NCBI GenBank assembly: GCA_018609925.1
Contig: JAHEOG010000130.1
Coordinates: forward strand, 1-6,363
DNA: 6,363 nucleotides
Direction: 5' to 3'
Source of the DNA: Gammaproteobacteria bacterium
GTDB taxonomy: Bacteria > Pseudomonadota > Gammaproteobacteria > Thiohalorhabdales > Thiohalorhabdaceae
Numbering within the stretch: the first letter of the stretch is position 1; the number at the start of each line of letters is the position of its first letter. The notes under the pieces were generated by a model, which worked only from the letters and a program-made list of their open reading frames with translations, did no database searches and was not told where the DNA came from. This document shows, piece by piece, positions 1 through 5,705 of this stretch. The translations under genes were made by a program, and so were the position numbers.

Positions 1-23
1 TGGCCACGCTAGACCCGAAAGGC

Positions 24-1580
24 TTGACGGCCGGCCTCGCTGGATCCGGGGAAAGGGCCCGGCATCCCCTGGAGGGGGGCGGCGATCGGTTGGCCCTTCT
101 CGCCAGGGCTGTGGAGCCGTCCCGGAAACGTGTCCTTTCCGACGTCCCGTCCGTTGCAGCGGCTCCTACCGTGGATTATGGCGATCTGGCCGAGCTCGTA
201 CGAAGGGACCCCGGGCGCGCTGCGGAACGGCTTCGGGAGGTTCTCGATGATCGGCCCGATGACGGGCGTCTGTGGCAGCTGCTGGGGGCGGCTCGTATGG
301 CTTTGGAGGACTATCCGGGAGCGGCCAAGGCCCTGCAACGAGCCCTTGAGCAGGGTCGGGATGCGCCGGTTGTCCATCAGGCCCTGGGAGATGCCCTGCT
401 GGCGGAAGGCGACGCCGAGGCCGCCCTGGAGCACTACCGCCAAGGCCCGGAAACGGGGCGCAACCGGCTGGGCCGAGCCGTGGCCCTGGTCCAGCTGGAT
501 CGACCGGAAAAGGCCCTGCCCCTGCTGGATGAGGCGCAGGAGCTGGCCCCGGGCCTTGAGGCCCGGATCCGGGCCGTTCGGGCCGGGGCCTTGAAGCTGG
601 CCGAGCGTCACGCGGAGGCCCGGCGCGAGCTGGCCCGGGGCAGGGCCCTGGCCCCGCAAGATGCCCTGGCTCGGAGCTACGCCCGCATCCGCCGGGCCGG
701 GAAGCGATCGGCCCGGGTTTGGGGATTCGATGTGGAAGTGGGGGTGGGCTACAACGACAACGTCGCCCTTCGGTCTGACAGTGCCCCCGGTGGGAATACG
801 GACACGGACGACGTGGTGCTCCATCCCTCCGGGTCGGCTTGGGCTCGACTGGCTGGGAACGCGCGTACCCGTCTGCTGGCGGAGGCGGATATCCGGGCCG
901 CCCAGCACACCGATCTCACCCGGTTTAACGAGGTCTTCACCGGCGGCGGACTTCGGATCCAGCACCGCCTTGCTGAGACCTGGCAGCTGGAAGCCCGGGG
1001 GGGCGGTCGGTACGGTCAGGTGGACGGCGACAGCTTCTACCATGCCGGGGAGGCCGCCGCGATCGCGCGTTGGTCTCCGGCGGATTGGTCCCGGACCGAG
1101 CTCACCTACACCTTCTCCCAGCGGGACTTCCTGTTCCGAACGGTCCCCGAGGAGGATCGCGACGGATCACTGCACCGGGGAATACTTTCCCAACGTGTTG
1201 ACCTCCCCGCGCCGGGGGGCAGGCTGGAGCTCTCGCCCTTCCTTTCCGTCTCCCGGGAGGAGACCGAGGGGGCCTCGGCGGAGAACACGGGCTGGAGTGC
1301 TGGCCTCGACACGCAGTACGGCCTCTTCGACCGCTTGGCTCTTTCTGCAGGGGCGGGCTACCGCGAGCACCACTACGATAACCCCCATGTCCGGACCGGT
1401 TTCGCTTTCAAGCGGGAGGACGAGGCCTGGTACGTCAACGCCGGCATGGCCTACCACTTCGCGCAGGCGGCTAGGGCCGCGATTCGCTACAGCTACCTGG
1501 ACAGGGATTCCAACATCCCGGCTTCGTTCAGCTATGATCAGAACCAGGTCCAGGTGATCGTCGGCCTGGGGAGGCCTTGA
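24..1580 (+). CDS. TPR plus outer-membrane beta-barrel protein, Slam/DUF560-like (start uncertain)
   Basis: Probable outer-membrane protein with a periplasmic TPR domain. Numbering from the TTG at 24, four TPR-like helical pairs are visible at about residues 83-112, 116-146, 149-178 and 182-212. A basic linker (RIRRAGKRSAR, 221-231) leads into a roughly 285-residue region of alternating polar/hydrophobic, aromatic-rich strands with the opening motif GYNDNV (242-247). TPR followed by a barrel of about 285 residues is the architecture of surface lipoprotein assembly modifiers (Slam), which move lipoproteins to the cell surface; assigning that role here is inference. The last strand ends QVQVIVGLGRP, without the usual terminal aromatic residue. 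No convincing signal peptide follows the TTG, and the frame is open to base 3, so the gene may start upstream. Other in-frame starts are TTG 90 (GGAGGGG at 71-77) and GTG 111. No lipoprotein gene follows. Alternative: a generic TPR/barrel porin-like protein, for example an exopolysaccharide-export type. Confidence 0.72.
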   Translation: MTAGLAGSGERARHPLEGGGDRLALLARAVEPSRKRVLSDVPSVAAAPTVDYGDLAELVRRDPGRAAERLREVLDDRPDDGRLWQLLGAARMALEDYPGAAKALQRALEQGRDAPVVHQALGDALLAEGDAEAALEHYRQGPETGRNRLGRAVALVQLDRPEKALPLLDEAQELAPGLEARIRAVRAGALKLAERHAEARRELARGRALAPQDALARSYARIRRAGKRSARVWGFDVEVGVGYNDNVALRSDSAPGGNTDTDDVVLHPSGSAWARLAGNARTRLLAEADIRAAQHTDLTRFNEVFTGGGLRIQHRLAETWQLEARGGGRYGQVDGDSFYHAGEAAAIARWSPADWSRTELTYTFSQRDFLFRTVPEEDRDGSLHRGILSQRVDLPAPGGRLELSPFLSVSREETEGASAENTGWSAGLDTQYGLFDRLALSAGAGYREHHYDNPHVRTGFAFKREDEAWYVNAGMAYHFAQAARAAIRYSYLDRDSNIPASFSYDQNQVQVIVGLGRP

Positions 1581-1685
1581 GGGTCGAACCCCGGAGTCGG
1601 CTGCTCTCTCGGCCCGACCTTCCGGCCGGCGACTGGCGCGGGGGTGCCGCTCTCAATCCTTCGGTCCAGCCCCTCCCGCGAGGTC

Positions 1686-1713
1686 TTGCTACCTTATGGC
1701 CGGTACCTATCGT
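1686..1713 (+). promoter_or_regulatory. weak sigma70-like promoter candidate for the DCC gene
   Basis: TTGCTA (1686-1691) resembles a -35 box and TATCGT (1708-1713) a -10 box, each matching 4 of 6 consensus bases with a 16-bp spacer. This lies in a locally AT-richer part of the 182-bp gap between the barrel gene and the DCC gene. The match is weak and could be chance. The rest of the gap shows only short palindromes, such as CCGGCCGG at 1622-1629, and no terminator with a T-run. Confidence 0.25.
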
Positions 1714-1762
1714 GCCATACTTTCAAAAAGGGGCACGCCGGGATCCGGAGAAGGGGTGACCG

Positions 1763-2170
1763 ATGTCCGAGCGTGAGATCCTGGTGGTCTACGACCGCCA
1801 GTGCCCGGTCTGCGAGGCCTACTGCCGGATGACTCGGATCCGGGAGTCGGTGGGTGAGCTGCATCTGGTGGATGCGCGCGAGCCCAGCGCCGTTATGGAT
1901 GAGATCACCGAGCAAGGCCTGGACATCGACCAGGGCATGGTGGTGAAGGTGGGGGACAGCGTTTACTACGGTGCCGAGGCCATCCACGCGCTGGCCCTGA
2001 TGAGCAGCCGCTCCGGGCTCTTCAATCGCCTGAGCCACTGGGTCTTCCGCTCCCAGACCCGGGCCCGGCTGCTGTATCCGTTGCTGCGGGCCGCCCGGAA
2101 CCTGCTGCTGAAGGGTCTGCGGCGAACCAAGGTCAACAACCTGGACCTGCCCGCCAATGAGCGGTTCTAG
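1763..2170 (+). CDS. DCC-family (DUF393) putative thiol-disulfide oxidoreductase
   Basis: A 135-residue protein with the N-terminal DxxCxxC signature that names the DCC family: D11, C14 and C17 in YDRQCPVC, right after a first beta strand (EILVVYD), giving a thioredoxin-like start. A third cysteine, C21, follows. The usual YDG before the motif is YDR here. The C-terminal part is helical and basic (RARLLYPLLRAARNLLLKGLRR, in two halves from residue 100 to 121), common in this family and possibly membrane- or partner-contacting. Length is normal for the family. The ATG has a strong ribosome-binding site, GGAGAAGGGG at 1747-1756, six bases upstream. There is no signal peptide, so it is probably cytoplasmic. 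Family members are predicted redox proteins; no specific substrate can be named. It converges on ubiG with 12 bp between stop codons and is probably transcribed alone. Confidence 0.88.
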   Translation: MSEREILVVYDRQCPVCEAYCRMTRIRESVGELHLVDAREPSAVMDEITEQGLDIDQGMVVKVGDSVYYGAEAIHALALMSSRSGLFNRLSHWVFRSQTRARLLYPLLRAARNLLLKGLRRTKVNNLDLPANERF

Positions 2171-2186
2171 CTCCCGGCCCGGCTAG
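2167..2186. terminator. small hairpin spanning two convergent stop codons
   Basis: CTAGCT (2167-2172) pairs with GGCTAG (2181-2186), one pair being G-T, around an 8-base C/G loop. The arms contain the TAG stop of the DCC gene and, on the other strand, the TAG stop of ubiG. There is no T-run on either side, so it is at best a weak bidirectional transcription stop. It is the only structure available between the two convergent genes. Confidence 0.25.
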
Positions 2187-2950
2187 TCCGGCTGCGGACG
2201 CACCGCCGTCAGCATGTAGTTCACGGCCAGGGAGCGGGTGTAGCGGAAGCGCCGAGTAAGGGGACTCACGGCCACCCCTGTGCGATGGGTCACCCGGAGC
2301 CCCGCCCGCTCCAGCCGGCTCGTCACCTCCGCGGGCTTGCGCAGCTTGCGGTATTGGTGGGTCCCCTTGGGCAGCCATCCCAGGACCCGCTCGGCCCCGA
2401 TGATGGCGGTCAGCCAGGCAACCGGGGTGCGGTTGATGGTGGCCACGAACAGGACCCCCCCTGGCCGGACCAGGCGCGCGCAGGCGTCCAGAAAGCCGTC
2501 CAGGTCGGCGACGTGCTCGACCACCTCCATATTGAGCACGACATCGTAGGTGGCGTCCCGCTCGGCCACTGTCTCGGCGGAGGTGACCTCGTATGCCACC
2601 TCAGCACCGGACAAGGCCGCATGGGTTCGGGCCACCTCGATGTTGCGGGGTGTCACGTCGATGCCGTGCACCGTCGCCCCGAGGTTCGCCATGGCCTCGG
2701 ACAGCAGGCCGCCGCCGCAGCCGATGTCGAGGACGGACAGACCCTGCAGGGGCGCCTCGGGGCGTGTCGACCCGAAGTGGGCCGCCAGCCGCTGCCGGAT
2801 GTAGTTGGTACGGAAGGCATTGAGCCCGTGCAGGGGCCAGAAGGGGCCGGCGGGGTCCCACCAAGTGGCCGCGTAGCGGTCGTAGAAGGCGACCTCCTCG
2901 GGGTCGACGCTTTGGACCCGGGGCCCTTGTGTTTCCGGCGCCTCGCTCAT
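2183..2950 (-). CDS. ubiG: UbiG, ubiquinone biosynthesis O-methyltransferase
   Basis: SAM-dependent methyltransferase that carries out both O-methylations in ubiquinone biosynthesis (2-polyprenyl-6-hydroxyphenol and 3-demethylubiquinol steps), acting at the inner face of the cytoplasmic membrane. The 255-residue product is close to the family's usual 240-250. The UbiG N-terminal signature (FYDRYAATWWDPAGPFWPLH, residues 22-41, then LNAFRTNYI) is present. SAM motif I is VLDIGCGGG (73-81), the ribose-binding acidic residue is D98 in GIDVT, motif II is YDVVLNMEVVEHV (135-147), and motif III is VRPGGVLFVATINR (161-174). The family-specific LPKGTHQY (193-200) and a C-terminal VNYM follow. I chose the ATG at 2950 because a strong purine-rich site (GGGAGGGAAGGG) precedes it and homology begins soon after; the frame runs to 3085 but that part belongs to the upstream gene. 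Its start overlaps the stop of the SRPBCC gene (ATGA), indicating translational coupling. Confidence 0.96.
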   Translation of the reverse strand: MSEAPETQGPRVQSVDPEEVAFYDRYAATWWDPAGPFWPLHGLNAFRTNYIRQRLAAHFGSTRPEAPLQGLSVLDIGCGGGLLSEAMANLGATVHGIDVTPRNIEVARTHAALSGAEVAYEVTSAETVAERDATYDVVLNMEVVEHVADLDGFLDACARLVRPGGVLFVATINRTPVAWLTAIIGAERVLGWLPKGTHQYRKLRKPAEVTSRLERAGLRVTHRTGVAVSPLTRRFRYTRSLAVNYMLTAVRPQPD

Positions 2951-3588
2951 GGGCCCTTCCCTCCCAGCGGATCCGGCAAGTCCTCTGGCCTGCTGGTAGA
3001 CGGAACCGGCTGCTCCGAAGTGGCCTGGGGACCGGGTCCGCTTCCCAGTTGCTCCAACCGGATCACCATGCGTCTGTATTTCCACCGTACGTTTCGCTTC
3101 ACCTGCCAGGCCCCGACGATGGGAGGGATCCAGATGTCGGGGGTCATGCGGGCGCGGTATTCCAGGCGCGACCCGCCGTTTCCCGGGATGATCCGTAGGC
3201 GGGCCCGACCGGAGCGAAAGTCCCTGCGATCAGGCAGGACCTTGGTGGTAAGGCGGCGCTCGGGGTGCTCTTGTACTTGGATCACCCGTTCCAGCTCGCG
3301 GCAGAAGAACGCGACGCAGCCCTCGGTGACGGTGCGCACCCAGATCTCTCCGGGCGGGGCAGAGTCGAGGCGCTGGGACTCCCCAATCCCTGGGCTGAGC
3401 CGGTCCAGGTGATCGTAGTCGGTCAGGAGGCCGTAGACCGTCGAGGGCGGCGCGTCCATGCGGGCTTGCAGCTCGATCCGAAAAATCCCCTTGTCGTGGG
3501 AGATTGCCAAGCGCTCGATACCGGCTCCGGTGGCCGGATCGGCCATCAGGGCAGCTAGGATCATAGGGGCACGGGGCCATCGTGCCAT
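2947..3588 (-). CDS. SRPBCC (START-like) family protein upstream of ubiG
   Basis: A 213-residue protein with a START/polyketide-cyclase-like hydrophobic-pocket fold. After a beta strand (FRIELQARMDAPPSTVYGLLTDYDHLDRL, residues 36-64, quoted as the classic opening) come VRTVTEGCVAFFC (84-96), DFRSGRARLRIIP (123-135), RLEYRARMTPDIWIPP (141-156) and a long amphipathic C-terminal helix (160-181). C91 and C96 could form a disulfide if the protein is exported. The N-terminus (RWPR, then a short hydrophobic run APMILAALMA) looks like a marginal signal peptide, so a periplasmic location is possible. Residues 182-213 are a Pro/Gly-rich tail whose DNA also holds the ubiG ribosome-binding site. The ATG at 3588 has GGAGA about six bases upstream, and no other start exists in frame before a stop. 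The ligand is unknown; the operon position suggests, but does not show, a link to quinones or lipids. Confidence 0.85.
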   Translation of the reverse strand: MARWPRAPMILAALMADPATGAGIERLAISHDKGIFRIELQARMDAPPSTVYGLLTDYDHLDRLSPGIGESQRLDSAPPGEIWVRTVTEGCVAFFCRELERVIQVQEHPERRLTTKVLPDRRDFRSGRARLRIIPGNGGSRLEYRARMTPDIWIPPIVGAWQVKRNVRWKYRRMVIRLEQLGSGPGPQATSEQPVPSTSRPEDLPDPLGGKGP

Positions 3589-3658
3589 TGGGGTCTCCGG
3601 ACCCGGGCAACGGACGGAGTCGGCACAGGAGCATCGTACGCGGTTTCTTCCGTTAGCG

Positions 3659-3664
3659 TATCAT
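3659..3664 (+). promoter_or_regulatory. possible -10 element for the homocysteine methyltransferase gene
   Basis: TATCAT matches the sigma70 -10 consensus at 5 of 6 bases and sits about 62 bp before the start codon, just upstream of a GC-rich hairpin. No recognisable -35 box or extended -10 is present at the right distance, so this is tentative. I found no good promoter for the divergent SRPBCC-ubiG operon in the same 137-bp region. Confidence 0.25.
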
Positions 3665-3672
3665 CCCGGTAT

Positions 3673-3710
3673 GGGGCCCCTTCCGGGCGGGTGTCCCGCC
3701 GCAGGGCCCC
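3673..3710 (+). promoter_or_regulatory. two-tier GC-rich hairpin in the leader of the homocysteine methyltransferase gene
   Basis: The outer stem pairs GGGGCCC (3673-3679) with GGGCCCC (3704-3710), seven perfect G-C pairs. Inside it GGCGGG (3686-3691) pairs with CCCGCC (3695-3700) around a TGT loop. The structure ends 15 bases before the ATG at 3726 and is not followed by a T-run, so it is not an intrinsic terminator for + strand transcription. It could control translation or mRNA stability. I do not recognise it as a known riboswitch. Confidence 0.4.
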
Positions 3711-3725
3711 CGAGCGAGGCCAAGG

Positions 3726-4631
3726 ATGAGTCGGAACCCGTTTGAGCAATTGCTGGAGGGTCGGCCCCTGCTACTGGATGGGGGCACGGGGCAGGAGCTG
3801 GTGGCCCGGGGGACCGATGCGTCGACGGGCCTGTGGTCGGCGCAGGCCCTGACCGACGAGCCGGAGCGGGTGACCGCGGTTCACCGCGATTTCATCGATG
3901 CCGGAGCCGATGTGATCACGGCGGATACCTATGCGGCCAGCCGGCGCCGCCTGCCCGATCCGCGGGTCTTCGAGCGGGCCAACCGCGCGGCGGGGGAGGC
4001 CGCGGTCCGGGCCCGCGATTGTAGCGGCCGGGATGTGCTGATCGCCGGGTCCCTGGGGCCGATCCATGGCAGCTATCGCCCCGATCGAGTGCGCCCGGAG
4101 CCGGAGCTGGTGCCGCTCTACCGGGAGCAGGCGGAGCTTTTGGCCGACTACGTCGATCTGTTCCTCTGCGAGACGATGTCCACCGCCGCGGAGGGGCGCG
4201 CTGCGGCACACGGGGCGGCGAGCGAAGGCAAGCCGGTCTGGGTGTCCTGGACCTTGGCGGACGACGGCTCGGGTCACCTGCGCAGCGGAGAAACGGTCGA
4301 TCAGGCCGTGGCCGCCCTGGAGGGGCTGGGCGTGGCGGCGGTGCTGGTCAACTGCGCCATCCCCGAGGTGATCAGTGCCGGCGTGGCGGAGTTGGAGGCA
4401 TGCGCGGAACGGCCCTTCGGCGCCTACGCCAACGGTTTTGAGGCGATCCGGGAGGGAGTCGACGACGGGCGGTCTTTGCCCGAGTCTCGGCCGGATCTGG
4501 ATCCCGAGGGCTACGCGGACTACGTGGCCGCCTGGCTGGCGTCCGGGGCCCGGATCGTGGGCGGTTGTTGCGAGATCGGGCCGGCCCACATCGCCGAGTT
4601 GCGCCGGCGGATCGACGTGGGCTGGGTATAA
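3726..4631 (+). CDS. homocysteine S-methyltransferase family protein (MmuM-like)
   Basis: Zinc-dependent (beta/alpha)8-barrel methyltransferase that would move a methyl group from a donor such as S-methylmethionine, or another onium compound, to homocysteine to make methionine in the cytoplasm. The 301 residues match the usual length for single-domain members (about 310). Visible landmarks are LLLDGGTGQEL (15-25), DVITADTYAAS (62-72), IAGSLGPIHGSY (106-117), LFLCETM (145-151), and the zinc ligands C210 (LVNCAIPE) and C281-C282 (GGCCEIGPAHI). The ligand surroundings depart from the GGCCGT/GGCCRT of well-studied enzymes: Glu follows the Cys pair and Ala-Ile follows the first Cys, so donor specificity is open. 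The ATG at 3726 has only a poor ribosome-binding site (AAGG directly adjacent; GCGAGG a little further), set behind the leader hairpin. It is monocistronic by position: a divergent neighbour lies upstream and a 269-bp gap downstream. Confidence 0.9.
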   Translation: MSRNPFEQLLEGRPLLLDGGTGQELVARGTDASTGLWSAQALTDEPERVTAVHRDFIDAGADVITADTYAASRRRLPDPRVFERANRAAGEAAVRARDCSGRDVLIAGSLGPIHGSYRPDRVRPEPELVPLYREQAELLADYVDLFLCETMSTAAEGRAAAHGAASEGKPVWVSWTLADDGSGHLRSGETVDQAVAALEGLGVAAVLVNCAIPEVISAGVAELEACAERPFGAYANGFEAIREGVDDGRSLPESRPDLDPEGYADYVAAWLASGARIVGGCCEIGPAHIAELRRRIDVGWV

Positions 4632-4768
4632 GCGCCGAGCGAATCCGGTTTGGCGTTTCCGGCTTATCCGGGGCGCAAGGGATTTCTGCCGAACAGCCGG
4701 GAAGGGGGGTTGGCTTGGGCCTTCCTCGCCCCGACATTCCGGATACGGGGGTGGAGGAAGGAGGCGTA

Positions 4769-4787
4769 GCCCGCCGGGACGGCGGGC
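4769..4787 (+). terminator. possible terminator hairpin after the homocysteine methyltransferase gene
   Basis: GCCCGCC (4769-4775) and GGCGGGC (4781-4787) form a perfect 7-bp stem with a GGGAC loop. The bases that follow (4788 onward) carry three short T-runs broken by C and A rather than a solid T-tract. It lies about 140 bp after the upstream stop codon, so it may instead be a structural element of the SDR gene's leader. Confidence 0.35.
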
Positions 4788-4811
4788 GTTTCCACCTTTC
4801 GATTTCCCTGG

Positions 4812-4822
4812 TTCGGACCGAA
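4812..4822. promoter_or_regulatory. short perfect inverted repeat, possible operator
   Basis: TTCGG-A-CCGAA is an odd-centred 11-bp palindrome 79 bp upstream of the SDR start codon. It could be a binding site for a dimeric regulator, but five-base arms in GC-rich DNA occur by chance quite often and no regulator gene is adjacent. Confidence 0.15.
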
Positions 4823-4838
4823 GCGGGCCCGGCAGCTA

Positions 4839-4856
4839 CCGGAGGTGAGCCTCCGG
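4839..4856 (+). promoter_or_regulatory. hairpin in the SDR leader
   Basis: CCGGAGG (4839-4845) pairs perfectly with CCTCCGG (4850-4856) around the tetraloop TGAG, 44 bases before the SDR start codon. The left arm holds a Shine-Dalgarno-like GGAGG that would be sequestered, but no credible small ORF uses it, so its role is unknown. Confidence 0.3.
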
Positions 4857-4900
4857 CGGCCGCCCGTCTACTTCAAAGCCCATAGGAAGGGAGCATCGCC

Positions 4901-5635
4901 ATGCGCATCGAGGAAGCGACAGCACTGGTTACGGGAGCCAACCGCGGCATCGGCCGGGAGATCACCGAGGCCCTGCTGGAGCGGGGCGCGAAAAAGGTCT
5001 ATGCGGGGGTGCGTCGCCCCGATTCCGTTGCCGACCTGGCCGAGCGCCACGGTAACCGGCTACTACCCCTGAAGCTCGATATCACCGCCGCTCAGGACGT
5101 GGCGAGCGCCGCCGAGCAGGCCGGCGACGTCAATCTCCTGGTGAACAACGCCGGGGTGCTCTACCACACCACCGGGCTCGGCGAGGACGAGCTGGAGAAG
5201 GCCCGGAGCGAGATGGAGGTGAACTACTTCGGCCTGCTGCGGATGGCGCGGGCGTTCGCTCCGGTGCTGCAGCGCAACGGCGGGGGGACCATGGTGAACC
5301 TGGACTCCATCGCCAGCCACGTCGCCTTCCCCATGCTCACCACCTACTCGGCGACCAAGGCGGCGGCCCACTCCCTCACCCAGTCCCTCAGGGCCCACCT
5401 TGCCGACCGGGGCACTACTGTCATCGGGGTCTACCCAGGGCCCATCGAAACGGATATGACCGAGGGCCTGGAATTCGAGAAGACGCCACCGGAGGAGGTG
5501 GCCAAGGCCGTGCTCGACGCGGTGGTCTCCGGGGAAGAGGATGTCTTCCCGGATGCCATGGCCCAGGACCTGTACGCCCAGTTCCGGGAGGACCCCAAGG
5601 CCCTGGAGCAGCAGGCGGCCCAGATGAGCGCCTAG
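4901..5635 (+). CDS. short-chain dehydrogenase/reductase (SDR, classical type)
   Basis: NAD(P)-dependent oxidoreductase with a Rossmann fold, probably cytoplasmic; substrate unknown. It is 244 residues, normal for a classical SDR. The cofactor loop is TGANRGIG (11-18), D60 (LDIT) contacts the adenine, NNAG is at 82-85, the structural Asn is N108 (EVNYFG), and the catalytic Ser-Tyr-Lys are S136, Y149 and K153 (YSATK, 149-153). YPGPIETDM (178-186) follows. Arg residues at 38-39, just after the second beta strand, and R15 in the glycine loop suggest a preference for NADP(H) (inference). The ATG at 4901 has a good ribosome-binding site, GGAAGGGAG at 4885-4893, seven bases upstream. The preceding leader carries two perfect hairpins. 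A hydrolase gene starts 70 bp downstream on the same strand, so the two may be co-transcribed. Confidence 0.95.
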   Translation: MRIEEATALVTGANRGIGREITEALLERGAKKVYAGVRRPDSVADLAERHGNRLLPLKLDITAAQDVASAAEQAGDVNLLVNNAGVLYHTTGLGEDELEKARSEMEVNYFGLLRMARAFAPVLQRNGGGTMVNLDSIASHVAFPMLTTYSATKAAAHSLTQSLRAHLADRGTTVIGVYPGPIETDMTEGLEFEKTPPEEVAKAVLDAVVSGEEDVFPDAMAQDLYAQFREDPKALEQQAAQMSA

Positions 5636-5705
5636 GCGGGGGGCGCTCCTCCGGCTTCCGGCCTGCTTCTGGTTCGGTGAAAGCGGTTGGGCTAGGGTGG
5701 GCAGG

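Noticed and set aside
130..594. + strand frame with a signal-peptide-like start (MSFPTSRPLQRLLPWIMAIW)
   Set aside because: After the first 20 residues the product is Trp/Arg/Pro-rich out-of-frame translation of the TPR region; the apparent signal peptide is probably chance. It would matter only if a frameshift joined it to the barrel gene, for which there is no evidence.
9..1043. Long - strand open frame (344 codons) opposite the barrel gene
   Set aside because: Its product is Gly/Pro/Gln-rich with no recognisable fold, and the + strand frame has clear TPR and barrel features. Long antisense frames are expected in GC-rich DNA.
2951..3085. N-terminal extension of UbiG to an ATG at 3085
   Set aside because: The extra 45 residues lie within the SRPBCC gene, show no UbiG homology, and the ATG at 2950 has a strong ribosome-binding site.
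2285..3412. Long + strand open frame (375 codons) opposite ubiG and the SRPBCC gene
   Set aside because: The - strand carries unmistakable UbiG motifs and a START-like domain; this frame is a low-complexity shadow.
3665..3725. Possible SAM or SAH riboswitch upstream of the homocysteine methyltransferase gene
   Set aside because: The leader is only about 60 bases and shows a simple nested hairpin; I do not see the conserved core bases of any SAM or SAH riboswitch class I know.
3771..4589. - strand open frame opposite the homocysteine methyltransferase gene
   Set aside because: The + strand has the zinc-binding motifs and family landmarks; the antisense product has no recognisable features.
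4643..4680. REP-like sequence with repeated TCCGG and a GGCGTTTCCGGCTTATCCGG-like pattern
   Set aside because: It resembles enterobacterial REP elements in composition, but the arms do not form a proper REP stem and there is no second copy in the window.
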